Source: Cubamyces lactineus (Eukaryota > Basidiomycota > Agaricomycetes > Polyporales > Polyporaceae). From it: a DNA stretch of 64,000 nucleotides. The notes below the pieces were generated by a model, which was given only the letters and a program-made list of their open reading frames with translations, was not told where the DNA came from and made no database searches. The DNA is taken from the NCBI GenBank assembly GCA_022376465.1, contig JACDTU010000008.1, forward strand, positions 186,001 through 250,000. Reading direction: 5' to 3'. Shown one piece after another: positions 35,722-48,484 of this stretch (its first letter is position 1; each line of letters starts with the position of its first letter). Position numbers and translations under genes: made by a program.

Positions 35722-37546
35722 ATGGACAGCGGCGCGAAGAAGATCCTCGAGTCCGTCACTATCAAGACCCTTCATGCTCATAACTTCTCTCGCTCCTCCA
35801 CTCAGGCCAACCAGGTTCTCACAGAGCTCCTCTCGCGTTATCTCACCCTCTTCGCCTCTACATGCGCAAAGTACGCAGAACATGCCGGCCGCTTGCGGCT
35901 ATCGGTCAAAGATGCTGTCCACGCCATGGACGAACTTGGTACGAGCGTTGAGGAGCTTTCAGAGTACTGCGCAACAGAGGGAAAGGAGATGGCTCGTTAC
36001 GCCGTCCAGTCCACAAAGCGAATCGAGGATTTGAATGAGTTCAGGGGTGCGTATAGCTTTCTCAGTCCTACCTCTTTTCCCTTATACTCTCCCGTTCCAG
36101 CGCAACTCGCTGTCGGTCTCAGGGCCGACCAGGACGACCGCATACCTTTGTACTGGGGCCCCATCCCCGATGACTTACTCTCGGAAGAGGAAGATGAGAG
36201 CGACTATGACGAAGTTGAGACTCCAGAAGACCACAGTATGGACGCAGACGTGAAGATGTTCGATCTACATCCACCAGAGGACCAGGATGTAGCCATGTCA
36301 GAGCATCATCTTATATCGCCCAAGGAGCCAATCGCACGTCGACCGCCCACACCTCCTTTACCTCTTTCGCCAGTCTCGAACCCCTCCACGCCACCCCGCA
36401 AACGACAAAGAACAGCGAGCTGGCAGCCACCAGAGTATATACCCGACTTCTTGCCGCCATTCCCCACGGACGAGCCACGACGCTCGCCCAGCCCGCCACC
36501 CCAGCCGACGGATCCTCCCGGGATGGCCGCCAGTCCAGTCAAGTTGGAGCGTCCAAATACCCCACCATTACAGCAGGCCGAAGCTGCTGCCGCCACCACC
36601 ACTTCATCTGCGAACCCATCCGCGGATTATCTCACCCAGATTCCATACGAGGAGTCCACATTAAGCAAACAGCCAGCATGGCACCTTCCTCAGCTTCCAC
36701 CACCAAGCTCGAGTCCACTCAACAAGTCGACCTTGCCGCTTCCCCAAACGCAACCTGCGCTACTGGGTGCGTATCATCACATTCTCACCAACCCGCCTCC
36801 AACACACGTCTCGTCGATAAATCCCGCACGGTACCGTGCTGCGCTCGCGTTGCTCGCCGAGTCCGAAACCACCCCACGCTGGGATGCGCCCACCACGCTC
36901 TTCTCTGCGACAGCACCCAATCCGCCCCGTGTCGCGCCCATGCCACCATCGTATGCTGTGCCCATTGGGAAGGGCCCCGGAACCCCGGACGGGAAAGAGA
37001 AGGAAGAGAAACGGCCAAACCTCCCAGGGGCACCGCCCAGGACGATCGTGCCTTACGAGCGCCTTACACCCACCGTCAGCCAGCCAGGGTCGAGGCTGCC
37101 CAAGCTGGCGCGGCAGGTGCTATCGGTGAGTAGTCGCAGTGCCAACACGCTTTGTAGATCAGCGCTGAACTCTCGCTCGTGCGTGCGCGATGGTTCGTTA
37201 GGGGCCGGTGTATGCGAGGACGACGCGGCTTGCACACCCGCCCGTCCTTCAGCGGGGCAGTCAGAAGCTCACGTACGGTCCTGGCGTGAATGCGCCATGG
37301 AACGCAAGCTTCTCGCCGATGCCGGCGGCGACACCAGCCCCAGGGAAGGGCAAGGAGGCAGGTGGCGCGAACGGGGTGACGAACGGGAAGGAGAAGGAGA
37401 AGGAGCCGCCGAGACCGCTGCCAGACGCACGGCTGTATGCGACGTGGAGCTACGAGCAGAAGCTGTTCGACGAGCCGTTGGTCATCAGGCGGCGGCTGGG
37501 GAGCGTGCATGCGCCGGGGCGGGCGCAGAGCGAGGCGGCGAGCTGA
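35722..37546 (+). CDS. TAF8: TAF8-like TFIID subunit (histone fold)
   Basis: 564 aa in three exons (introns 36047-36100 and 37126-37201). Start at MDSGAKKILESVTIKTLHAH. Residues about 8-90 are a Bromo_TP histone fold (SSTQANQVLTELLSRYLTLF, YAEHAGRLRLSVKDAVHAMD). A tract of acidic residues (LLSEEEDESDYDEVETPEDH) follows. The TAF8 C-terminal signature WQPPEYIPDFLPPFPTDEP lies near residue 230. In TFIID, TAF8 pairs with TAF10 through the histone fold and links to TAF2. The remaining Pro-rich region has no domain I recognise. The final exon restores GPVYARTTRLAHPP after LARQVLS. Confidence 0.9.
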
Positions 37547-39281
37547 GTGGACGAGGGACTGGCGGTGGCGTGAGGGTACGTTTCCTGGGCCGTGTTGCCG
37601 TACGGTTTGTATTGTATAGAGCTAGTTGCTGTGGATGCATCTCGCGCTGTTGCAAGTGGGATGTCGCGATATAGCTGCATTAGCTTGCTGAAGCTCTCAA
37701 AATTCACGTGGGTACGAGCTGGATAAAATCCTGACGATCATAGACTCAAGAGAATATCATAAATATGGTGATGATATACATTCAGTCTCGCGATCTTGGT
37801 GCAACGCGATGCGGGTCGCATAGTCTTCATTTCCAGTGGCGGTAGGCGAGTGTTGGGCGTGAGACGCCTATCCATCCACAACTACAAGAACCCAGCTGGC
37901 CTCCACGAGTCGCTCATCCTCCGCCCACCAGAGCTCTTCCGGGAGATCATGTCCCCTATAGGTGCGTTTATCCCGTACATCTGACGCGTATCCGACACTA
38001 GTGCTACAACTCGGGCGGCGTGCGCGGCTCGAACGCCTCCACTCCACTATGCTCTCCCCTGGACGAAATCTGTTGAGGTCGCTTGGTAGTCGTGATGGTG
38101 GCAAGGACCCCTCAGTACGTAGAATGTACTTTCAACGCAGCTACCATCGTGGTGCAAGGTGTTTCTTGCAAGACTGCAGAGATCTCCACGGTTAGTACCC
38201 TGACTTAAATCGGAGAAGCCCTGACGCTATGTAAGTACGAAAGTCTGACACTTGAGCCTAAAGGTTTGAATGTTGAGGAGGGCTTGAGGTGAAAGTGATT
38301 TCGGACTTAGTGTTGGACTTTCCGAGACGAGTACCAGACTTCTTCTGTATTTATGGTTGTTTGTCGCTGTGTGAACTCAGTCTCTCACCACCTGTTCGGA
38401 AGCATACAAATATTCTGTAGATGCAACCCAAGTTGGTGCAAAATATATACGAACGGCTGTTTCTGGGGACTTTGCGTAGTTGTCGACATCGCTCCTATTA
38501 ATCATTGTGAAGAATGAAGAAGTGAGATGAGACATCCGGATTCTGCATACAACGTTACCAGCTATATGAAACAAAGCAGCTGGATGCTAGGAGCGTGTGA
38601 GAAGCAGGATGTGGCTGCTGATACGTCGCTGGATACATCGTCAGTTCAACGGTGTACAAAACCTTCAGCTGCTGGGACGAGTTGTGTGAATTGGGGGCCC
38701 AAACCCAGACCGTGCGATTGGTACGTGCCTGTGATGCGATAGGCATCGAATCGGTTTCTACTTGATGGGCCTTGGGTTCACAGCCCGCGTCGTGTTCGCC
38801 GCCTTGATTTCTTAGGCTATGTCAATACAACGCGCTGTAGTATCCCATCGGTGCCAACGAACGAGCTACATGCGATTTGCGTACTAGAGTATTTCAGCGA
38901 CGTGATTGCGCGCACTACATACGCTGGCCAGAAATACACAGCGAATTCGGAATTGAGCCCCAGCTAAGGCCGGGGAAGTCGGGCATGGCGAGCTGGAGGA
39001 GGGAGAGATTGATGAAGTGATGCCGACGGGATTGCTATGGCACTGACAGCAGGCGCTTACGCTCTGCGCTGCCACACACAAGCACCGTCCTTGCACGGCC
39101 AGCGCCCCTTCAGCCTTTCCTCCGCTCCGCCATCTTCTCCAAGTTCAATCCCTCCTTCCGCTTCACTCAGCCTCTGGCAGGCCTCCTTTCTACGTTCTTT
39201 GACTAGCTTGCTTTCTCTCGCTCGCCTGTCGCTCTCTTGCTACTCGCTTCTTCAACGCTCTTCCTTGTCTCGCTCAACAAC
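37547..39281. other. Intergenic, with a possible gene remnant near 37796-38200
   Basis: No complete gene. A plus-strand frame at 37796-37984 (LSIHNYKNPAGLHESLIL) followed by out-of-frame protein-like stretches near 38005-38190 could be a decayed exon set. I cannot name it. Confidence 0.35.
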
Positions 39282-40088
39282 ATGCGTCCTTTCATCCTCG
39301 CCGCTTTCCTTGCCCTCTTCGCCACTCAAGGTGAGCTTGCCTCTCCGTCTCGCGCGAAGCTGCACCTGCGGTGCCTTCGCTCCATGCTTGAGAACTTCTC
39401 TTGTTCATGCGAGTATACACAGTGTTTGCGAGGATCAATATCACCATTGACGGCCTTGGCAACATCCCCGCCTCCCGTTTCTTGCAGGTGAACGACCCCG
39501 TGTTCACCGACGTACGTTGCCTTCCTTCTCCTATCCTAAAGGCTAGTCGTTGAACTCGCATGCACAGTGCCAGCAAGATTGTGGAAATGCCGTTAGCATC
39601 GTCCAGGTACGCACGGCGCGCTCCGTCTTGGAAGTGGGCGCTATCGAGATGCTCACGGTTTCTGCGCATGCAGCAATGCGGCGACGACAACGATGCGTGC
39701 TTGTGCGGCCCCGCTGCAACCACCGCGATCCACGCCTGCCAACAGTGCATGTTCACCGATCTCATCCACCTCAACCGGCGTGCCCAGGACCCGCTCGCAG
39801 GCTCAGCGCCTGCCCTGACAGGTACGTTCGCCATGACCAGAGGGCGTTGCTCTCGCATCGTTGTTTGTATGCGGCGGCTAACGGCGCTCTGATGGAAATG
39901 CAGCGTATGCCACTGCGTGTACGAACGTGAGCACACTCGACGTGGGCAAGAACTTCACTACGCTCGCGCTGCCCGCGGACTGGGACGGCCCGTTCGGTCA
40001 GGGCCTCAACACCTTTGGTACGGTCGTCAGCGTCGCCGCCGCTGCCATCTTGGGCACCGGCTTGATTACGGTCGTCAACACCATGTGA
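39282..40088 (+). CDS. Secreted cysteine-rich surface protein with hydrophobic tail
   Basis: The N-terminal signal peptide is MRPFILAAFLALFATQVFA. After it, RINITIDGLGN leads to a compact Cys-rich core built from small exons: FTDCQQDCGN, VQQCGDDNDACLCGP and AIHACQQCMF. The spacing C-x3-C ... C-x6-C-x-C ... C-x2-C resembles short CFEM-like basidiomycete surface proteins but has fewer than eight cysteines before the tail. A further Cys sits in AYATACTNVST. The C-terminus (FGTVVSVAAAAILGTGLITV) is hydrophobic, which suggests GPI attachment or a membrane anchor. Four introns, phases consistent. About 160 aa. Function unknown; a cell-wall or interface role is inference. Confidence 0.75.
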
Positions 40089-40586
40089 AAACAGACGAGC
40101 GTTGTCCTGGGCTGGGCCCAGACTGTTTCTGTTGTGTAGCACGATCAGCTTTCCTGTATTCGCGGATGGGCGGAGAATGTATGGTGTAGTGTAGACGGAA
40201 TGAGACCGCTCGGATTGGATGGCGACCTTTCTAGGTGGGCACGGCGCCAAAGCATACACACGCACGGACGTCATACAGACAGATATCGATGGAGATGATC
40301 CTAGTGGTGGGATGGACCATGTGCGGCATTCCATTGTAAGACACACACGGGAGAGGTGATACAAGGTGTGCAGAGGCGTGGTGGAGGGTGGTACATGCAC
40401 AATGGTGACAGATGAAGAGTACTGCTACTGGATACTGATGCTTAACTGAACAACGGTGGGCGTGTCAAAACACAACAACAGCAAGAGGACCGAAAAGAGG
40501 TACAGGGTCTGCCGTCATCGCACGCGTAAGTCGGACGTACAACTGTCAAAGATGTTGGCGGTACGTACGTGGAAAAAGGGAAGCCC
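40089..40586. other. Convergent 3' intergenic region
   Basis: Between the cysteine-rich gene and eIF5A. Nothing recognised. Confidence 0.5.
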
Positions 40587-41402
40587 TTAAGACGAGCCCT
40601 TGGGAGCCTCCTTGTAGGAGATCGCCTGCTCCTCACCCATGGCGGAGACAATGGTAACAAGGAGATCCTTGCCCTCATCGAAGTCGGCCTGGATCTGCTT
40701 GCCAATGTCGCCCTCAGGGAGCTTGACGTCGTCCTTGGGGGTACCGTCCTGGGTCATGAGGTTAAGGAAGCCATCGTCAATGTTGACCTGGAGTAGAGGG
40801 GTAGGATCAGAAAACACGTCCAATGACACGCATAGCAGAGACAACATACGAGCTGGTATTCGTTACGGAAGACGTTGGGGACATCGACGTTGTGGGTGGA
40901 GGGGGAGATATCCTCCTGTAAAACGTAAGGCGGCATGAGATCGGGATCTAATCAGCGCCTCTTGGTGATTAGGACTAACCAGTTTTTTGCCGGTGAAGAT
41001 CTGACGGAGAGAATGAGTTTGAAGGAGACAGGGAATGGAGGAGAGGGGGAACGTACATCGATGCCAACCAAGTGGACCTTGGCGTGACCGTGCTTGCCCG
41101 TCTTGGAGGTGGACATCTCAACGATCTTGCAAGGGCGGCCTGAGGTGCCGCAGCGGGCGGGCGTTAGCGGTTCCTTGGATTTGCGCGAGGCGGGGAGAAA
41201 GGGTAGGGCTTACCCTTGATGACGACGTGGCCGTTCTTGCGAAGGGCCGAGCATTGCATGGGGTAGGTGAGCGAGGCACCGGCGGAGGCCTGTTTTTTTG
41301 CGGGACGGAGGGAGGGGCTGATCAGGACCTGGATCTGCACGCGAGAGGAAGGGTTGTACGGACCTGCTCGAAGTTGTGGTTGTGCTGCTCGTCGTCGGAC
41401 AT
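40587..41402 (-). CDS. eIF5A: Translation factor eIF5A (hypusine protein)
   Basis: Helps ribosomes through difficult peptide bonds and aids termination. About 160 aa in several exons: [53 protein letters not shown], then [19 protein letters not shown]. The hypusine site is the Lys in [10 protein letters not shown]. The C-terminal OB-fold reads [51 protein letters not shown] and ends EAPKGSS. The length and both domains are standard for fungi. Divergent from the LIM gene with 324 bp between start codons. Confidence 0.97.
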
Positions 41403-41726
41403 GGTTGGCAGAGAGAGGTGGAGAAGGAGAGAGAGAAGAGGGGGTAAGTCTAGGCACGAGAGAGAGGAAGAGATGAGGAGAGAGGAGAGAGAGGAAGAGG
41501 CGGCGACGAAAGCGAAAGATTCAAATCCACGCGAAAATTGGCGCTCTCATCAATTTTCGATCTCCGAATCACTCGTGGGACTTTATCCGGACATCCCCGA
41601 CCTCCTCTGCCCAAATGGAGGCATCCTCCTTCCCGCTCCGGCCGGCCCGCAGCGCCCAACAGCCCTGGCTGTACTGTCCAGTCTGCTTGGTTACGGAGGA
41701 GCAGTACCAGCTCTGCAGTCACCGCC
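41403..41726. promoter_or_regulatory. Divergent promoter of eIF5A and the LIM gene
   Basis: 324 bp. The eIF5A side is a purine tract on the plus strand (GAGAGAGGAAGAG at about 41458-41510), that is, a CT-rich leader for eIF5A. No TATA box. Confidence 0.5.
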
Positions 41727-43202
41727 ATGCATCCCTTTGGAGGCACTCCCATCTGCCCACGATGTTCCAAAGCAGTCTATGCAGCAGAGCAGGTACGATC
41801 CTCCCCACACTCCCCGCACTCGCGCCATCACTCACCGCGTCTCGCTTAGATCATGGGCCCAGGACGCAAGGTACGAGTGCCATCCTAAACGCCTCCCGTA
41901 TCCCGCGCTAACGCTCTCCTAGCTGTACCACAAGGCAAGCCTTCGTATGTGCGGTCATGTTGCGCACTACTGAACCGTGCACTCTAGCCATGTCTCGCTT
42001 GCAAGTCCTGCGGCAAACGCCTAGATTCATTCAGCTTGGTAGAACATGAGGAAGAGGTGAGCCGTACTCATTTCCCCTGAGCATGTCGTCACTCAATCTC
42101 ACATACGTACAGCCCTACTGGTACGTTTCCTTCGGTCAGACCCTCTACTGTTGACCTAACCCTACGTTCGCAGCAAGAATTGTCACGTCAAGCTCTTTGG
42201 CACACGCGACCTCCGACACGCCAATCTCCCCCACCGCGACGACCTCCTCCATTCTCCCCCCTCCTCTCCCGTACGCGCCAACATCAACCTCGGTATTAAC
42301 CGCGCAGCCTCCCCGCCCGCCATCACATCTCGCGCCACATCCAACGGCAACGGCACCGACGCGTTCAATGGTGGTAGAACGTTCACAGGCAACGGCGGTA
42401 CCGCCCCTCCTCTCCCAGTTCGCAGGCACGCCACGGGAGGCGGGGCGTTGGACAGGGGCGCATCGCCCCCGCCGACACTGCTCAAGCCGACACGCACACT
42501 GAGTCCGGGTAGGGAGCAGCGCTCGCGTCCGACGTCCCTCCTACAAGCGACGGAACAGATGCAGAGCCTGCGCGACGTCAAGGAGGAGGGTAACGATGAA
42601 GCGGATGCCGCTGGAATGAACGGACTGAATGGAAGTGGCACCACACTGCCGCCGCCGCCAGTCACTCCTACTCATGTCGGCCGTAGCGCGGGCGGGCTGC
42701 CTCGTACTATCCCGCTCGCTCCGAGCGCTGGAGCCTCCGCCCAGCAACAGTCTGCACTGGAGACTCACAGTGAGGAGAAGATCGACGACCGCGGCAGACG
42801 CACGATCCCCCTCCCGCTCGCTCCCTCGATGACCGGCACCCGATACGGCGCCGCACTCGGCGGCCCTCCGCTCTCCCCGACGAAGACGGGCACCCCGGGA
42901 CGGCAGTGGGGAGGCGGCACGCCGCGGTGCGGGCGGTGCGGGCAGGCGGTCTACTTTGCGGAGCAGGTGAAGGCGGTGGGTAAGACGTGGCATAAGGCGT
43001 GTTTGAGGTGCATGGAGTGCGGGCATACGCTGGATAGTGGACGATTGGCGGAGAAGGAGGGGGATCCGTTTTGTCATCGGTGCTATGGCAAGGTGAGTGA
43101 GGCTTGGATTGTGTCGGTGTGGGTGTGCTGATGAAGGGTGTGTGATAGCGCTTTGGGCCGCAGGGAAGCGGGTACGCGTTGTTGGGCAAGCCTGGTGGCT
43201 GA
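41727..43202 (+). CDS. Two-LIM-domain protein (CRP/Lrg-like)
   Basis: 382 aa in seven exons: 41727-41792, 41850-41870 (21 nt), 41923-41934 (12 nt), 41988-42056, 42113-42120 (8 nt), 42174-43092, 43149-43202. LIM1 is assembled across five introns: MHPFGGTPICPRCSKAVYAA, EQIMGPGRKLYHKPCLACKS, CGKRLDSFSLVEHEEEPYC, KNCHVKLFG. All eight zinc ligands appear only if the tiny exons are used. A disordered Ser/Pro-rich linker follows, with two repeated motifs (RTIPLAPS, RTIPLPLAPS). LIM2 (TPRCGRCGQAVYFAEQVKAV, CLRCMECGHTLDSGRLAE, PFCHRCYGKRFGPQGSGYA) is mostly in one exon. LIM domains are zinc-bound protein-interaction modules of actin and polarity proteins. The intron after the 12-nt exon (41935-41987) begins GC. 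Confidence 0.93.
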
Positions 43203-43806
43203 GTGGTGTTTGTGGATGGCGCATGTTGTGTGTGTTGTTCTGGATGTTTGAGTTACGGACTGTTTCTATGATGATTTTGACATGTACTACGTCTGCTGTA
43301 AATGATTTCTTTCTTGCTGCCTTTGAGTCCGAGACTCCGAGTATCACCCAGTGCGATCGGTGCAAATGCCACCGGCAGCAACGAACGCCAGATGTTCTGG
43401 CGCCTGCAGTTTAGATGCGAGGACTACTCAAGGTTCGGGATCGAAAGCCATCTCGCTCAGTGGCGGTGCAAGATTTGCGAACTCCAAGAACTAGTGGTCT
43501 ATACGGCGCAAGTTTTCTCATAGCGTGAGCAGACATGCCCGAGTTGGTATGGCAGTTTCAGAATCACATCTGACTGTTTGCACATGTCGGTATCTTCTTG
43601 CTAACGGTCCTTAGGGTATGGCTTGAAGTTTGAGGTATGAGGTGAGTGGATATGGAGCATGTCCGACGGTAAACTACGCAAGGCGCCGAGCAGAAGCGAT
43701 GCTGCTACAAGGAGGCATGCCATATGACAGACACATTCCGCATGAATGTCATACCTCGAAGGTCATCTTCATGCACACAGTTTCGCAATCATACCGCGTA
43801 CACGAG
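43203..43806. other. Convergent 3' intergenic region
   Basis: Between the LIM gene and PIH1. No gene seen. Confidence 0.5.
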
Positions 43807-45282
43807 TCATGCATATAGCACTAACAGCCCCTCCGCAACGCGCCACTCGGCGCGCGCACCGTCCACGTCGAGTGGCCGCTCGCGTTTTAGCAAGAGAGCC
43901 TGTTGCGCGCTCTGCTCTGCGGAGGGAGAGGCGGCGGGGGAAGATGCCGCGAAGACCTTGGTGATCTGGCTGTCCGGTAGGGAGAGGTCGAGGTCGAGCG
44001 TGTAGTGCGGTACGGAGCTTGGGGTGGAGGGTGGGTTTGAGGAGAAGATGAGGCGGCGCGGCTCGAGGTCGAGGGTTGTGTTCGGGATGGATTCGCGTGT
44101 CTGCGAGGGAAGCGGTAGGATGAGTCAGTGAATGGCCAGTGGGAGTGGTAGGGGAGGGAGACATACGAGCTGAGGAACGGAGAGCACGATGCGCAGCCGG
44201 CCGTCGTCCGTTTTCGACCAGCTTAGATCGGGTACGCGTGGCGTGGGTGAAGGTACTGCCTGGGAGGGCGACGCATTATTCTTCAGTATGCTTTTCGGTG
44301 GGCCAGACGAGAAAGCCTTGGGTTCCGGGGTCGATACATCGCCGAGCTCCTCGATGAGCGGCTTCTTGGACGCGCTGCTCTGCGTGCCATCGGTAGAGGA
44401 GAGAGTGACAGCAGCGGCTGCAGCAGGTGTCTCAGCAGTGGCAGCGGCGGCCGATGACGAGGAAGAAGGGGAGGGAGATAGGGCGGGGGAGAGAAGGGCG
44501 GTGGGGACGAGGACGGATCGCGGGGGAAGCTTGCCCTTGGAGGCGATGTTGGGGGTGCCGATCTGGCGGGAGAGCTGCAGCCCCCACTGGGCTTCGATGC
44601 GCTGGAAGGCGAGTTCTGGGAACGGGCGCGTGGGGAGGCGTGCGCGACGGGACGCGTGGGCGTGGGCGTGGGCGCAGAGGGGAGGGGAAGAAGGCACGAG
44701 CGTGAGGAGATGGGGATCGGCGGGTGGGGAGGTGAGAGGGAGGGTGGGTCGGGGGGGGGAGGCTTGGTGAGCTTGGGCGAGGGATGTGAGAAGGAGTGCG
44801 AGGCGTACCGATGAGGAATGTCTTGAATTCGGGAGAGCGGAGGGAGCGGGATTTGAGGGAGGAGTTGAATATGCAGTCAAAGACGACAGAAGGCTTCCCG
44901 GCTGCGAAGACAGAAGGAGTGGGATCAGCGTATGCAGACGAGCAGAGGGTAGGGAAGGCAGACCTTTGTCCTTGTCCTGGCGGGGCTCGGAGACGATGAC
45001 GGGGACGAACCAGTCTGCGGGATCGGAGGCGGAGGGATCGAGGGCGATGTCGCCGGCTATGGCGCGCTCGATGGCGGCCTCGCTGGCGTCTGGCGGGGGA
45101 GGGACGTGCTTGTCCCAGGCGATGTTGATGAACACTTTGAGGTTGGCGGGGATGGTGAGGGCGGAGGAAGAGGCATTTTGGGCGGGGGTGGGGAGAGAGA
45201 GGGATACTTGGTTAAGTGAGGTGGATTTGATGCAAAAGCCTGGAGAGGGAGCGAGGGAGATGCGTGTTGTCGGGCTAGCCAT
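43807..45282 (-). CDS. PIH1: PIH1-domain protein (R2TP chaperone complex)
   Basis: Pih1 joins Tah1 and Rvb1/2 with Hsp90 to assemble snoRNPs and PIKK kinases. ATG 45282 (MASPTTRISLAPSPGFCIKS). The PIH1-N domain reads LKVFINIAWDKHVPPPP, then over the first intron GKPSVVFDCIFNSSLKSRS and PEFKTFLIELAFQRIEAQWG, the region that contacts phosphorylated DSDD/E partners. A Ser/Ala-rich linker follows. The C-terminal CS-like domain is VPDLSWSKTDDGRLRIVLSV, then TRESIPNTTLDLEPRRLIF and LDLDLSLPD, ending AEWRVAEGLLVLYA. The second intron is long, about 200 bp, for this window. Divergent from the DAHP synthase gene. Confidence 0.88.
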
Positions 45283-45867
45283 TATTTATAAGAGGTACGT
45301 AAGAGCGTATGAGCGAGGTACGGAGGAGGAGGAGATTGAGTTGTGTTAGAGTTGTTCAGTAGCCTCTGCGCAAAGAGATCTAGCCGGCGCGGCCCGGGAC
45401 TCCGGCTCGAGGGGCAGCCACATGCAGCCACATAGTGTACTCGGATTGTTCGCATGAAGAGGGAGACCGAAGGAAAGGGCAAGGACTTGGAAGATGCCAC
45501 GTCGAAAACTCTCACTGCACAGAGGGGAAGATGGAGGGAAAAGCGAGATGAGGGGGGGAGGGAGGGAAGGGGGCGTGGGCATCGATCCAGCCAGTAGGTG
45601 CTTGTCGGCCAAGGACAAGTGGTAGTCGTGAGATGCAACATATGCCTGTACGGAAACACTCTTGACGGGTTGGATGTCTATTCGGTGCGGTCTAAAGGGG
45701 ATGGTAGGATTGGATGAGATGGGGTCGATCTGGAGGGCTGTGGCTGTGCGGAGAGATGCAAAATAAAATAATGCGAGTCATAGCAGAGCACGGACGGTGT
45801 AGGATACTCTGTGTACGCCTTGCCTACGATCTCTCTCGTCTCTCGTTCCCTCTCTGCATCCAACGCC
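45283..45867. other. Divergent upstream region of PIH1 and DAHP synthase
   Basis: 585 bp. Short open frames on both strands look like chance. A CT-rich tract precedes the DAHP synthase ATG. Confidence 0.5.
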
Positions 45868-47563
<1,696 letters not shown>

Positions 47564-48484
47564 GTGAGCGGAGAGAAGAGAAGGGAGAGGGGAAGGGGGA
47601 GGGAAGAGTGTAGGATCGGAGGATGTATGCGAGATGTTGTCGGCATGTCGTTGTGTAGATCTAGTGTTCCATTATCTTGCTTGCTTGGAAATACAGGCAC
47701 CATCCCGCTCACGCTTTGTTTCGCATCTTGAGGAGGCAATCGCACACCAGGGATTACATGAGCAGTGATAAATAAATAGTAAGCACATTTCGCAGCGCCA
47801 TATTTTATTCCATCCTCCGTCGGCGGAAACAGAGATGCAGCAAGCAGGTCTACTACAGAAGGGCATACGACTAGGTGTAGATGGGGCAAGGGGGAGGGGG
47901 GCAACAGCTTTAGGGTAGTACACGTATGGAATACCAAATACCGGGCTCCGTTCGTTCGTTTGTGCAATTGATACAGCGTGCGGCGTCAGCGTCGTCGTCG
48001 TCCCGTCTTTCCTCTGCCCGACCGACCTGAGCTACCGTGGCACGCAGGGAGTCATGTCATGTCGGTTATCGTCTTCGTAATCGTCCTGAGTAAGATATGT
48101 ACAACGGGCGTGGGGCGAGCGAGGACGGGCATGAGGGTCATGCACGCCTGCGCACGAGGTCGAGAGACTGGGAGGGCGAGACGGGAGAGGGCAAATGAAG
48201 GTCGGGAGAAAAGAGAGTGGGGGAGCGGGTGGGAGAGGTCCTGGTGGGGCGTGGGGCAGGGTCCGGGGCCGAGAGACAAGAAAGTAGATACAGTTCGGTT
48301 CACAGGGTCAGTGCACAACAACAGTTCGGCGTCCGCGCAATACATTAGGGTTGGGATGATTCGATGATGAGATTTCACTTGGGGTTTTCCTACACTACGT
48401 GGGCAAGTGAGCGATGTGCAGACGAGGAGGGGGAGCGGACGGGCGAGAAGACGTACCGTTCCAGATTAGGGGAGATTCAGTTGA
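47564..48484. other. Convergent 3' intergenic region
   Basis: Between the DAHP synthase gene and the zinc-finger gene. Purine-rich stretches, no gene seen. Confidence 0.5.
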
